From Chloroflexota bacterium (GTDB taxonomy: Bacteria; Chloroflexota; Anaerolineae; Anaerolineales; Anaerolineaceae): a stretch of DNA of 12,587 bases. The stretch covers positions 1-12,587 of the forward strand of contig JAEYTI010000097.1 of assembly GCA_023434145.1 (NCBI GenBank), written 5' to 3'. Made by a program: the position numbers and the translations under genes. The first letter of the stretch is position 1. The number at the start of each line of letters is the position of its first letter. The notes beneath the pieces are model-generated. The model made no database searches, was not told the DNA's origin, and saw only the letters and a list, made by a program, of their open reading frames with translations. This document shows positions 6,541 to 12,579 of this stretch, piece after piece.

Positions 6541-7827
6541 CTACTGCACCACCGCCCTACTCACCGCGTGGGCGAACATAATCGACCCAACCAAAAAGTG
6601 CAGCACCGAGATGATCACCGCGGCGGCGGTCAGCCAACCTGGCCAGCGGCGCATGCCCGCGGCGGTGAGCAGCATCATCGGCAGGATGAAGTCCAGCGCG
6701 TAGCGCAGGCCAAACTGGAACGTGCCCGGCCCGAACAGCAGCAGCAGCATGATGCTTCCCAGCAGCACAGAGACGAACAGCGCCCAGGTGTACAACTGCT
6801 TGCGCCCCTGCCAGAGCGCGCTGAACATGGCAAAGAACAGCGGGCTGAGCAGAAACAGGCTGCCGCCCCACCCCGATACGTTGAACGGTTGGAACGAGAA
6901 CGGGTATTGGATGTAGTTCACGTAGAAGTTGGGCGCGATAAAGACGGGATGGAACGCCCCATACTGCTGGTACAGGTTGTAGAAATGGTCGCCCCAAAGC
7001 TGGTAGCCAAAACCGTTATCCAGCGCATGCCCAAAGCGCAGAAAGTTGTACAGGCCAATGAGCGCCAGCGTGACCATCACCGGCGCTAGCCCTGCCAGGC
7101 TGTTAATGATCAGGCTGCGCCGCCCTTCGGGCCAGTGTGTCTTGAGCAGGTACGCGGCCAGGAATACCGCGCTGAAAATGCCGCTGATGCGGGTGAGCAT
7201 GATACCCGCCACGCCCAACCCGGCCAGGACAAACGCCTTCCGGCCCCTGCAGGAGAATACAGCCAGATATGCGCCCAACGCGCAGGTGACCGACAGCAGC
7301 GAGTTTAGCTCCCACACGCGCCCCACCGCCGGAAGCGGCGTTACCGGCGTGCCCAGGGCAAAGAACAGCACTAGCCACGCCCGCTGCCCAGGCGTAAGCG
7401 GAATAAAACCGGAGCGATCTACATGGCGCAGCAGCAGCGCGAACAAACCCGCGTTGAGCGAGCCTACCACCAGCGTCTGCATTACGTCTGAGACGTACGG
7501 ACCAAACAGCGCCACCAGGGGCATCGCCAGCAGCGCCGGCAGCGGTCCCCAATACAGATAGTAGTTCCCCTCAAATAACGAGATATCGCGCGTGATCTCA
7601 GGCAAAATACGCAGGTGAAGCTGCCCATGCAGAAAAGCGTCGGCCAACAGGTTGTAGTAGGGCGAGTGCGAAACGCGCCAGGGCACGCCCACAGTCATTG
7701 CGATGAATAGGTAAAACAGCCCCGCGAAGAAGGCGGCGAACCACGGCTGTTCCAGGCTAAGGAAGGATTTTCGCAGCGCGGCAGGCAGCCCGCCGGACCG
7801 CAGTGGAAGAGAAGTAGATGAATTCAC
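6541..7827 (-). CDS. Polytopic GT-C-like membrane protein
   Basis: A 428-residue integral membrane protein with roughly ten hydrophobic segments. The start is GTG at 7827 because GAGGTG lies 4 nt upstream; the only longer start (ATG at 7884) would place the N-terminus inside a 18-bp palindrome. The first helix (FFAGLFYLFIAMTVG) is followed by a non-membrane loop containing SPYYNLLADAFLHGQLHL and then GNYYLYWGPLPALLAMP. This layout resembles the first extracytoplasmic loop of GT-C fold glycosyltransferases (ArnT/PMT/GT39-like) that take sugars from polyprenyl phosphates, though I see no decisive acidic dyad. Later loops are rich in Tyr, Phe and Asn (YQLWGDHFYNLYQQYGAFHP). It is a single gene, divergent from the oxidase operon, and its stop is followed by repeat-rich DNA. 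A role in cell-envelope glycosylation is inference. Confidence 0.75.
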   Translation of the reverse strand: MNSSTSLPLRSGGLPAALRKSFLSLEQPWFAAFFAGLFYLFIAMTVGVPWRVSHSPYYNLLADAFLHGQLHLRILPEITRDISLFEGNYYLYWGPLPALLAMPLVALFGPYVSDVMQTLVVGSLNAGLFALLLRHVDRSGFIPLTPGQRAWLVLFFALGTPVTPLPAVGRVWELNSLLSVTCALGAYLAVFSCRGRKAFVLAGLGVAGIMLTRISGIFSAVFLAAYLLKTHWPEGRRSLIINSLAGLAPVMVTLALIGLYNFLRFGHALDNGFGYQLWGDHFYNLYQQYGAFHPVFIAPNFYVNYIQYPFSFQPFNVSGWGGSLFLLSPLFFAMFSALWQGRKQLYTWALFVSVLLGSIMLLLLFGPGTFQFGLRYALDFILPMMLLTAAGMRRWPGWLTAAAVIISVLHFLVGSIMFAHAVSRAVVQ

Positions 7828-7848
7828 GCGGCACCTCGTAAAGGGGGT

Positions 7849-7887
7849 TGTGTGTTCTTGTCGCACTTCGTGCGACAAGAACACACA
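7849..7887. repeat. 18-bp perfect hairpin, TTC loop
   Basis: Arms 7849-7866 and 7870-7887 are exact reverse complements around TTC closed by a C-G pair. It ends 22 nt upstream of the GTG start of the reverse-strand GT-C-like gene, so it would lie in that gene's leader or just upstream of its promoter. The 5' arm is G/T-rich (13 of 18) and there is no T-tract. Confidence 0.8.
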
Positions 7888-7908
7888 GATTTCTTTCGCT
7901 TCGCATCA

Positions 7909-7921
7909 CGGGCTTCGCCCG
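7909..7921. repeat. Short CGGGC-TTC-GCCCG hairpin
   Basis: A 5-bp GC stem with the same TTC triloop and C-G closing pair as the longer neighbour at 7849-7887. On the forward strand it is followed, after eight bases, by a run of T (7933-7938). That gives it some terminator character. Confidence 0.4.
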
Positions 7922-7936
7922 CCTGAAAAATCTTTT

Positions 7937-7975
7937 TTGGAGTTTTGAAAACGTCTCGCGTTTTCAAAACTCCAA
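7937..7975. repeat. 17-bp perfect hairpin
   Basis: Arms 7937-7953 (TTGGAGTTTTGAAAACG) and 7959-7975 are exact reverse complements with the loop TCTCG. GGAGTTTT inside the arm also occurs in the arm of the 41-bp repeat at 1194-1278, the only shared word of note between these elements. It lies between divergent genes, so it does not close either of them. Confidence 0.8.
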
Positions 7976-8082
7976 CAATCAATCTTGTTCAAGGGTAAAC
8001 ATTATTCTACCGTAACCCAGGCAATACGATTCCCCGTAACCCACGCGAAGAAAAGATGTTGGCGAATTGTAAAGAGGCCAGC

Positions 8083-8124
8083 AACGGGTGATCACCAGAT
8101 CACCCGTTTGTTAATTTAAATTAA
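8083..8124. promoter_or_regulatory. Operator- or terminator-like palindromes upstream of coxB
   Basis: AACGGGTGATC (8083-8093) pairs with its inverse at 8098-8108 around ACCA, followed on the forward strand by TTTGTTAATTT. Nested in it is the exact palindrome GGTGATCACC. Directly after comes TTAATTTAAATTAA (8111-8124), a perfect 14-bp palindrome. The forward-strand T-rich tail would suit a terminator insulating the oxidase operon, while the palindromes would suit a regulator site. The sequence does not decide between them. Confidence 0.4.
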
Positions 8125-8166
8125 CCTATCCATCGAACCCCCGAGGGATGATGCACGCCTGCCATC

Positions 8167-8191
8167 TCCATATAATCCCATTGAATATGGA
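8167..8191 (+). promoter_or_regulatory. Putative oxidase operon promoter inside an inverted repeat
   Basis: A perfect TATAAT lies at 8171-8176, about 54 bp before the first start codon of the operon. No good -35 hexamer stands at the right distance (nearest TGATGC at 8149-8154), which would fit an activated promoter. TCCATAT (8167-8173) and ATATGGA (8185-8191) form a 7-bp inverted repeat over the -10 box and the expected start point, a usual place for a repressor site. Confidence 0.4.
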
Positions 8192-8229
8192 AGCGATGAT
8201 GGATCTTCTTCAACTTTGGTGGTGTGCGT

Positions 8230-9714
8230 ATGAGTGATCTCAATCCAGGCACGGTGCGCCGGGTGCTGATTGCATCGGCCAACCCCCTGTTCGCAAAGGG
8301 TCTCGAAAAAATGGTGACGCAGCGCTGGGCGCAGCGCGGCGTGGAAATTCGCCTGGCCGCCAGCAATGAAGAGGCAACCGCGGCGCTCGAAAGTTGGATG
8401 CCCGACCTGGTCATCGTGGATTACGACGACATCGGTCGCCCAGGCTCGATCCGCCGGGCCGATTTCCTCAGCCACTTTATCGCCGGGGATCGCCCAATGC
8501 AGGTGATGCTCGTCTCACTGCGCGAAAGCGGCGAGGTGGTTGTCTACGATCGCCGCACCCTTACCCCCGCGCAGGCCGAAGACTGGCTCGACCTGCCCTG
8601 GACCCCCGCCGCCGCCGCCCAACCGCCCGATCGCTCCCCGGCGCCAGAAGCCCTGGCCCCGGTTGAACCCGAAAAACCCCAGACACAACAATCCCTGAGG
8701 AGTGGAAGTATGAAGCATTATGTGATTGCCGGGGCGCTGACCGTGGTACTCACGGTTCTGAGCTTTTTGCTGCTGACCAACATCGGCTTGCTGCCGGTGC
8801 AGGCCAGCGTGCAGGCCGGGCCGATTGACCAGATGGTACAGCTTCAGCTGTGGATGATCTCCTTCCTGTTTTCGTTGATCGTGGTATTCATCCTCTACAG
8901 CGTGTTTGTATTCCGCGCGCGGAAGGGCGATACGCAGGAAGGCGCGTACTTCAAAGGCTCTACCCGCCTCGAAGTGCTGTGGACGCTCTTCCCCCTCGCC
9001 ACGGTAATCTACCTGTCGTTTTTGGGCGCGCAGGCGCTCGGCGATGTGCGCAAGGCCGACCCCCAGGCGATGACCATCAACGTCATCGCCTTCCAGTGGG
9101 GCTGGAGCTTTGAATATCCCGATCTGGGGATCACATCCAGCACGCTCTACTTGCCCAAAGACAAGCAGGTGAAGCTGATGCTCACCTCGCGTGACGTGAT
9201 CCATTCCTTCTGGGTTCCGGAGTTCCGCGTGAAGCAGGACGCGCTGCCCGGTGAGAACCTGGTGAAAGAGCTGCGCCTGACGGCCAACGTTGAAGGCGAA
9301 TACACGGTGATGTGCGCCGAGCTGTGCGGCGGAGCGCACGCCTATATGAACAGCCCGGTGCGCGTGGTCTCGCAAGCCGATTTTGACGCCTGGGCCGCCG
9401 AAGAAAGCAACGCCGCCGATGCCCCACCCGCCGAACGCGGCCAGCGCATTGCCAACAGCACCGGCTGCATTGGCTGCCACTCGCTGGATGGCACGCAGGG
9501 CGCAGGCCCCACCTGGCAGGGCCTGTACAACGCGGAAATTCCGCTCGCCGACGGCAGCACCGTCGTCGCTGATGACGAATACCTGCACGAATCGATCGTA
9601 GCGCCAAACGCCAAGATCCACCAGGGCTTCGGGCCGATTATGCCCTCGTACGAAGGCACGCTGACCGAAGAGCAGATCCGCGACGTGATCGAATTTATCA
9701 AGACGGTTCAATAA
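8230..9714 (+). CDS. Receiver-like domain fused to caa3 oxidase subunit II
   Basis: One uninterrupted frame of 494 codons from ATG 8230. Residues 1 to about 115 look like a degenerate response-regulator receiver domain: VRRVLIASANPLF, alternating strands and helices, then PDLVIVDYDD with Asp64 at the phosphoacceptor position. The acidic pair normally after strand 1 is replaced by SANP, so phosphorylation is doubtful. Residues about 120-160 are a Pro/Ala-rich linker. From residue 161 the protein is an ordinary CoxB: an N-terminal hydrophobic segment, two membrane helices, FQWGWSFEYPD, and a full CuA site (His325, Cys362, Glu364, Cys366, His370, Met373). A cytochrome c domain follows with CIGCH (413-417) and Met471. 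The ribosome site for 8230 is weak (GGTGG), whereas an internal start at 8710 is strong. So this may be a real fusion, a frame with two products, or two genes joined by a one-base error. Confidence 0.6.
   Translation: MSDLNPGTVRRVLIASANPLFAKGLEKMVTQRWAQRGVEIRLAASNEEATAALESWMPDLVIVDYDDIGRPGSIRRADFLSHFIAGDRPMQVMLVSLRESGEVVVYDRRTLTPAQAEDWLDLPWTPAAAAQPPDRSPAPEALAPVEPEKPQTQQSLRSGSMKHYVIAGALTVVLTVLSFLLLTNIGLLPVQASVQAGPIDQMVQLQLWMISFLFSLIVVFILYSVFVFRARKGDTQEGAYFKGSTRLEVLWTLFPLATVIYLSFLGAQALGDVRKADPQAMTINVIAFQWGWSFEYPDLGITSSTLYLPKDKQVKLMLTSRDVIHSFWVPEFRVKQDALPGENLVKELRLTANVEGEYTVMCAELCGGAHAYMNSPVRVVSQADFDAWAAEESNAADAPPAERGQRIANSTGCIGCHSLDGTQGAGPTWQGLYNAEIPLADGSTVVADDEYLHESIVAPNAKIHQGFGPIMPSYEGTLTEEQIRDVIEFIKTVQ
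8697..8702 (+). promoter_or_regulatory. Strong internal ribosome binding site for CoxB
   Basis: GAGGAG stands 7 nt before ATG 8710, inside the long reading frame. It is as good as the site before coxA (GAGGAG, 5 nt spacing) and much better than the one before 8230. A TGA at 8696-8698 overlaps it in the +1 frame, the arrangement expected if an upstream gene once ended, or truly ends, just there. Confidence 0.75.
8710..9714 (+). CDS. coxB: Cytochrome c oxidase subunit II, cytochrome c-fused (conventional start)
   Basis: Starting at ATG 8710 gives a 334-residue, conventional caa3-type subunit II that accepts electrons into CuA on the outer face of the membrane. Residues about 3-27 are a signal or anchor helix, with a possible signal-peptidase site at PVQA-S. 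Helices near 46-70 and 87-110 are the usual two. The cupredoxin domain has CuA ligands His165, Cys202, Glu204, Cys206, His210 and Met213. It is followed by a linker and a haem c domain with Cys253, Cys256, His257 and Met311, so electrons can be taken directly from a soluble donor and passed to CuA. It is nested in the longer frame from 8230; the binding site at 8697-8702 makes this start the best-supported one. coxA follows after a 71-nt gap holding a palindrome. Confidence 0.9.
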   Translation: MKHYVIAGALTVVLTVLSFLLLTNIGLLPVQASVQAGPIDQMVQLQLWMISFLFSLIVVFILYSVFVFRARKGDTQEGAYFKGSTRLEVLWTLFPLATVIYLSFLGAQALGDVRKADPQAMTINVIAFQWGWSFEYPDLGITSSTLYLPKDKQVKLMLTSRDVIHSFWVPEFRVKQDALPGENLVKELRLTANVEGEYTVMCAELCGGAHAYMNSPVRVVSQADFDAWAAEESNAADAPPAERGQRIANSTGCIGCHSLDGTQGAGPTWQGLYNAEIPLADGSTVVADDEYLHESIVAPNAKIHQGFGPIMPSYEGTLTEEQIRDVIEFIKTVQ

Positions 9715-9720
9715 GTTGAT

Positions 9721-9760
9721 TGTCTATGGCATCGCCGCTGGCGCGGCGATGCCATAGACA
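9721..9760. repeat. 18-bp hairpin between coxB and coxA
   Basis: Arms 9721-9738 and 9743-9760 are exact reverse complements with the loop TGGC. It begins 6 nt after the coxB stop and ends 14 nt before the coxA ribosome site. No T-tract follows, so readthrough into coxA is expected. Such a hairpin may protect the coxB 3' end or be a cleavage site that sets different amounts of the two messages. Confidence 0.8.
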
Positions 9761-9785
9761 GGTAAAGCGGAATTGAGGAGAAACT

Positions 9786-11651
9786 ATGAGAAATCTTCTA
9801 TCGATTGGCCTGGTACGCGGTCTAATCGGGCAGGTGATCGGGACGACGGTGGGCTTTGCCTTCTTCACCGCCCTCCGCGCCGTGCTAGGACTGGAGTTCT
9901 GGGCGGAACCCGCCTGGGTCTTTGGCGCGATGGTCGGCGCAATCTCCTTCATGGTCGCGCTGGGAGCGTTTACCGATTGGTGGAAGTGGGCGCGCGGTAT
10001 CGAAACGCCCGAGCCAGAAGAGGTTGAGGAGCCCCAGGGCTGGCGTCGTTACTTTAGCTTCAGCTTCGACCACAAAGTGATCGGCATTCAGTACACCATC
10101 GCCTCGGTGATCCTGCTGGTGGTCGGCGGCCTGTTCGCGCTAATCTTCCGCGTGGAGCTGGCGCAATCGGGCATGCAAGTGCTGGATTTCATCAACTTTA
10201 ACACGCTGGTGGGCCTGCACGGCATCGTCCTGATCGCCTCGATGCTGCTGGGCGGCGCGGGCATCGGCAACTACACCGTGCCGCTGCTGATCGGCGCGCG
10301 CGATATGGCCTTTCCTCGCCTCAACGCCTTCGCCTTCTGGCTCTCGGTGCCTGCCGCGGTGCTGGTGCTGATGAGCTGGCCACTGGGCGGCTTTGAGACC
10401 GGTTGGACGGGCTACCCGCCGCTTTCGGTAGTTGGGCCAATGGGCATCCAGATGTTCTTCGTCGGCGTGTGGGTCATCGGCTGGTCGTCGGTGCTCGGCG
10501 GTCTCAACCTGATCGCTACCATCCTGCGCATGCGCACGCCCGGCATGCGGATGTTTAACACACCCATCCTGGTGTGGGCCGTGCTCGCCACCTCTATCAT
10601 TACCCTCACCGCCACGCAGCTCATCGGTCTATCGTTCCAGATGGTGCTGTTCGAGCGGCTGCTGAAGATGCCCTTCTTCACCCCGGCCAACGGCGGCAAC
10701 CCCATTCTGTTCCAGCATTTGTTCTGGTTCTACTCGCACCCGGCGGTGTACGTGTTCGTACTGCCCGGTTTCGGCGTGATCTCAGAGCTGCTGCCGGTGT
10801 TCGCTCGCAAGCCGCTGTTCGGCTACAAGTGGATCGCGCTTTCCTCGCTGGGCATCGCCGTGGTGGGCTTCCTGGTTTGGGCGCATCACATGTTCACCGC
10901 GGGCATGGAAGAATACCTGCGCGTGCCCTTCATGTACAGCACGCTCCTGGTGGCTATCCCCACCGGTGTCAAGGTCTTCTCGTGGACGGCGACCATCTGG
11001 ATGGGTAAGCTGCGCTTTACCACGCCGATGCTGTTCGTCATGGGGGCCATCGCGGTGTTCCTCATTGGTGGGCTCACCGGGCCGCCGCTGGGCGTGGTCG
11101 CCTCGGACCTGCACCTGCACGACACCTACTTTGTGGTGGGACACTTCCACGCCACCATGTTCGGCGGCTACGTGTTCCCCTTCTTCGCGGCCCTTTATTA
11201 CTGGTTCCCCAAGGCAACCGGCCGCAAGATGAACGAGACGCTCGGCAAGTGGCACTTCTGGCTGATGTTCCCGGCCTTCTTCGTGATGAGCCTGGGGCAG
11301 ATGGCCACCGGCCTGCGCGGAATGCGCCGCCGCATCGTAGATTACGATCCGGCCTTAGGCATCGACATTACGCACCTGATCGTTACCATCGCCGGCTTTG
11401 TCATCGCGGTGTCGGTGCTAATCTACATCGTCAACCTGATCCGCTCGGTGCGGTACGGCGAAGTGGCGGAGGGCAATGTGTGGGAGTCGCGCTCGCCCGA
11501 GTGGATCATCCCCTCACCCGCCCCGGCGCACAACTACCCCGAGCAGGTGCACGTGATCGGCGACCCGTATGATTATGGCTTACCCGGCGCGCCGCGCTAC
11601 GTTGAGATGGAAGGCCGCCCGGCGGCCCCCGTGCCGCAGGCTGGAGACTAA
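9786..11651 (+). CDS. coxA: Cytochrome c oxidase subunit I, A2 (caa3) type
   Basis: A 621-residue catalytic subunit that reduces oxygen at the haem a3-CuB centre and pumps protons. ATG 9786 has GAGGAG 5 nt upstream. The core begins near residue 95 (FDHKVIGIQY). Metal ligands are intact: His145 and His455 for the low-spin haem, His453 for haem a3, and His318, His367 and His368 for CuB. Tyr322 is the residue usually cross-linked to His318. The helix-VI motif reads YSHPAVY (316-322), so the D-channel glutamate is absent and the Tyr-Ser pair of A2 oxidases replaces it. Lys396 of the K-channel is present (TGVKVFSW). HDTYFVVGHFH (445-455) is canonical apart from Gly in place of Ala. The N-terminus is extended by about 90 residues with two extra hydrophobic helices (about 13-36 and 43-63) before the core, which standard subunit I lacks. 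The C-terminal tail is Pro-rich and soluble. Confidence 0.97.
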   Translation: MRNLLSIGLVRGLIGQVIGTTVGFAFFTALRAVLGLEFWAEPAWVFGAMVGAISFMVALGAFTDWWKWARGIETPEPEEVEEPQGWRRYFSFSFDHKVIGIQYTIASVILLVVGGLFALIFRVELAQSGMQVLDFINFNTLVGLHGIVLIASMLLGGAGIGNYTVPLLIGARDMAFPRLNAFAFWLSVPAAVLVLMSWPLGGFETGWTGYPPLSVVGPMGIQMFFVGVWVIGWSSVLGGLNLIATILRMRTPGMRMFNTPILVWAVLATSIITLTATQLIGLSFQMVLFERLLKMPFFTPANGGNPILFQHLFWFYSHPAVYVFVLPGFGVISELLPVFARKPLFGYKWIALSSLGIAVVGFLVWAHHMFTAGMEEYLRVPFMYSTLLVAIPTGVKVFSWTATIWMGKLRFTTPMLFVMGAIAVFLIGGLTGPPLGVVASDLHLHDTYFVVGHFHATMFGGYVFPFFAALYYWFPKATGRKMNETLGKWHFWLMFPAFFVMSLGQMATGLRGMRRRIVDYDPALGIDITHLIVTIAGFVIAVSVLIYIVNLIRSVRYGEVAEGNVWESRSPEWIIPSPAPAHNYPEQVHVIGDPYDYGLPGAPRYVEMEGRPAAPVPQAGD

Positions 11652-11656
11652 TTTTT

Positions 11657-11700
11657 CTCGTCGTTGGATGGGGTAGTACATCCCGCATCCGACGACGGAG
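11657..11700. repeat. Imperfect hairpin between coxA and subunit IV gene
   Basis: CTC plus GTCGTTGGATG (11657-11670) pairs with CATCCGACGAC plus GAG (11686-11700), with one T-G wobble and a one-base bulge (G11697). An inner GGG/CCC can extend it. It starts 5 nt after the coxA stop, overlaps the region just before the next ribosome site and follows a short T run (11652-11656). Position and form match the hairpin after coxB. Confidence 0.6.
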
Positions 11701-11715
11701 AAAGGGAAGAAAAGA

Positions 11716-11916
11716 ATGAGCAAATTCAATGCATTGACCCGCGGTGTGGTGGTCTTCATTATCTTAGGAGTGCTGACCGCAATCGAGTACGTGCTGGGCG
11801 TGATCGAATCGCCCGCCATCCTGCTGTGGATCGTGGCGCTGATCAAGGCCGGGCTGGTGCTGTGGTACTTCATGCACCTGCCGCGCGTCTTTCGCACCAC
11901 CGGGGAGGACCACTAA
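11716..11916 (+). CDS. Cytochrome c oxidase subunit IV, short form
   Basis: A 66-residue, two-helix membrane protein matching the prokaryotic subunit IV family (COX4_pro/CyoD-like, PF03626). Helices lie at residues about 9-29 and 35-52, and the second ends in the typical KAGLVLWYFMHL signature. Members usually have about 90-110 residues and three helices, so this is a shortened form. ATG 11716 follows a purine-rich AAGGGAAG. Its stop TAA shares its last base with the ATG of the subunit III gene (TAATG), so the two are translationally coupled. The protein probably stabilises the oxidase complex during assembly, as known for the family. Confidence 0.85.
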   Translation: MSKFNALTRGVVVFIILGVLTAIEYVLGVIESPAILLWIVALIKAGLVLWYFMHLPRVFRTTGEDH

Positions 11917-12515
11917 TGGCAACACATTCCGCGCATATTGAGGGGCACGAAGCCCCCGGTTCTGATACGCACAGCTACGCCTACCGCGCTTCTACATTGC
12001 GGCTGGGCCTGTGGTTGTTCTTCGTCTCCGATGCGTTCGTGTTCGGCGGGCTGCTCGTCTCGCGCTTTTACCTGTTGGGCAATACTCGCCCGCATTTAGA
12101 GCAGTACCTCGGCCTGATTGTCACCTCCGTGCTGCTGGTCTCCAGCTTCTTCATGAACCGCGCAGAGGTGCAGATCTCGCAGGGCGACCGCAAAGGCTTT
12201 ATCAGAAGCCTGATCATTACCATGGTGCTGGGAACCATCTTCTTGCTCGGCGTGGTGGGCGTGGAGTGGCAGATTGCCCCCTTTGGCCCCAGTGACGGCC
12301 CGGAAGGCGCAGTCTTCTACATGATGACCGGCATGCACGCCTTCCACGTGCTCACCGGCGTGATCTTCCTGGGCATCGTGCTGCGCAACGGCCTCAAGGG
12401 CAAGTACAGCGCCGAACGCCATTGGGGCGTAGAGGCGGCGGCCAACTACTGGCACTTTGTCGACCTGGTGTGGATCATCTACTACCCGGCCCTCTACCTG
12501 ATCGGCACGCTGTAA
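11916..12515 (+). CDS. coxC: Cytochrome c oxidase subunit III
   Basis: A 199-residue membrane protein of the haem-copper oxidase subunit III family, the five-helix short form seen in many bacteria. It binds no metal; in the family it stabilises subunit I and sustains proton uptake. Visible signatures are LGLWLFFVSDAFVFGG in the first helix, GMHAFHVLTGVIFL in the middle, and the C-terminal EAAANYWHFVDLVWIIYYPALYL, all typical of the family. ATG 11916 is chosen because GGGGAGG lies 7 nt upstream and it overlaps the TAA of subunit IV. The longer frame starting at 11664 would run across the whole subunit IV gene and is not real. It is the last gene seen in the operon; a 28-bp palindrome follows 5 nt after the stop. 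Confidence 0.95.
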   Translation: MATHSAHIEGHEAPGSDTHSYAYRASTLRLGLWLFFVSDAFVFGGLLVSRFYLLGNTRPHLEQYLGLIVTSVLLVSSFFMNRAEVQISQGDRKGFIRSLIITMVLGTIFLLGVVGVEWQIAPFGPSDGPEGAVFYMMTGMHAFHVLTGVIFLGIVLRNGLKGKYSAERHWGVEAAANYWHFVDLVWIIYYPALYLIGTL

Positions 12516-12520
12516 TCATC

Positions 12521-12579
12521 AAGGGGGTGTGTATTGTGAGGGTATTGCTGTGCAATACCCTCACAATACACACCCCCTT
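12521..12579. terminator. 28-bp perfect palindrome after coxC
   Basis: Arms 12521-12548 and 12552-12579 are exact reverse complements around TGT. The position just after the last oxidase gene suits a transcription end. However, the 5' arm is G/T-rich (22 of 28) and the 3' arm A/C-rich, with only TT then ATACGG following. There is thus no T-tract, and the window ends here, so the next gene is unknown. Confidence 0.6.

Larger units (their letters stand above)
7828..8229. other. Divergent gap with hairpins and operator-like palindromes
   Basis: This 402-bp gap separates the GT-C-like gene (-) from the oxidase operon (+). Its left half carries three hairpins in 130 bp (7849-7887, 7909-7921, 7937-7975). 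Its right half carries an 11-bp-stem palindrome (8083-8108), a perfect AT palindrome (8111-8124) and a TATAAT box inside an inverted repeat (8167-8191). I find no coding sequence here. Confidence 0.6.

Noticed and set aside
7828..7884. Longer N-terminus of the GT-C-like protein from ATG 7884
   Set aside because: The start lies inside a perfect palindrome and lacks a ribosome site, while GTG 7827 has GAGGTG 4 nt upstream and yields the expected short cytoplasmic N-terminus.
8515..9711. A 398-codon open frame antisense to coxB
   Set aside because: It mirrors the GC-rich codon use of coxB, has no ribosome site and gives an Arg/His/Gln/Ala-rich product with no family features.
11664..11915. Longer coxC frame starting at 11664
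   Set aside because: It would overlap all of the subunit IV gene; the ATG at 11916 has a strong binding site and family-typical length.
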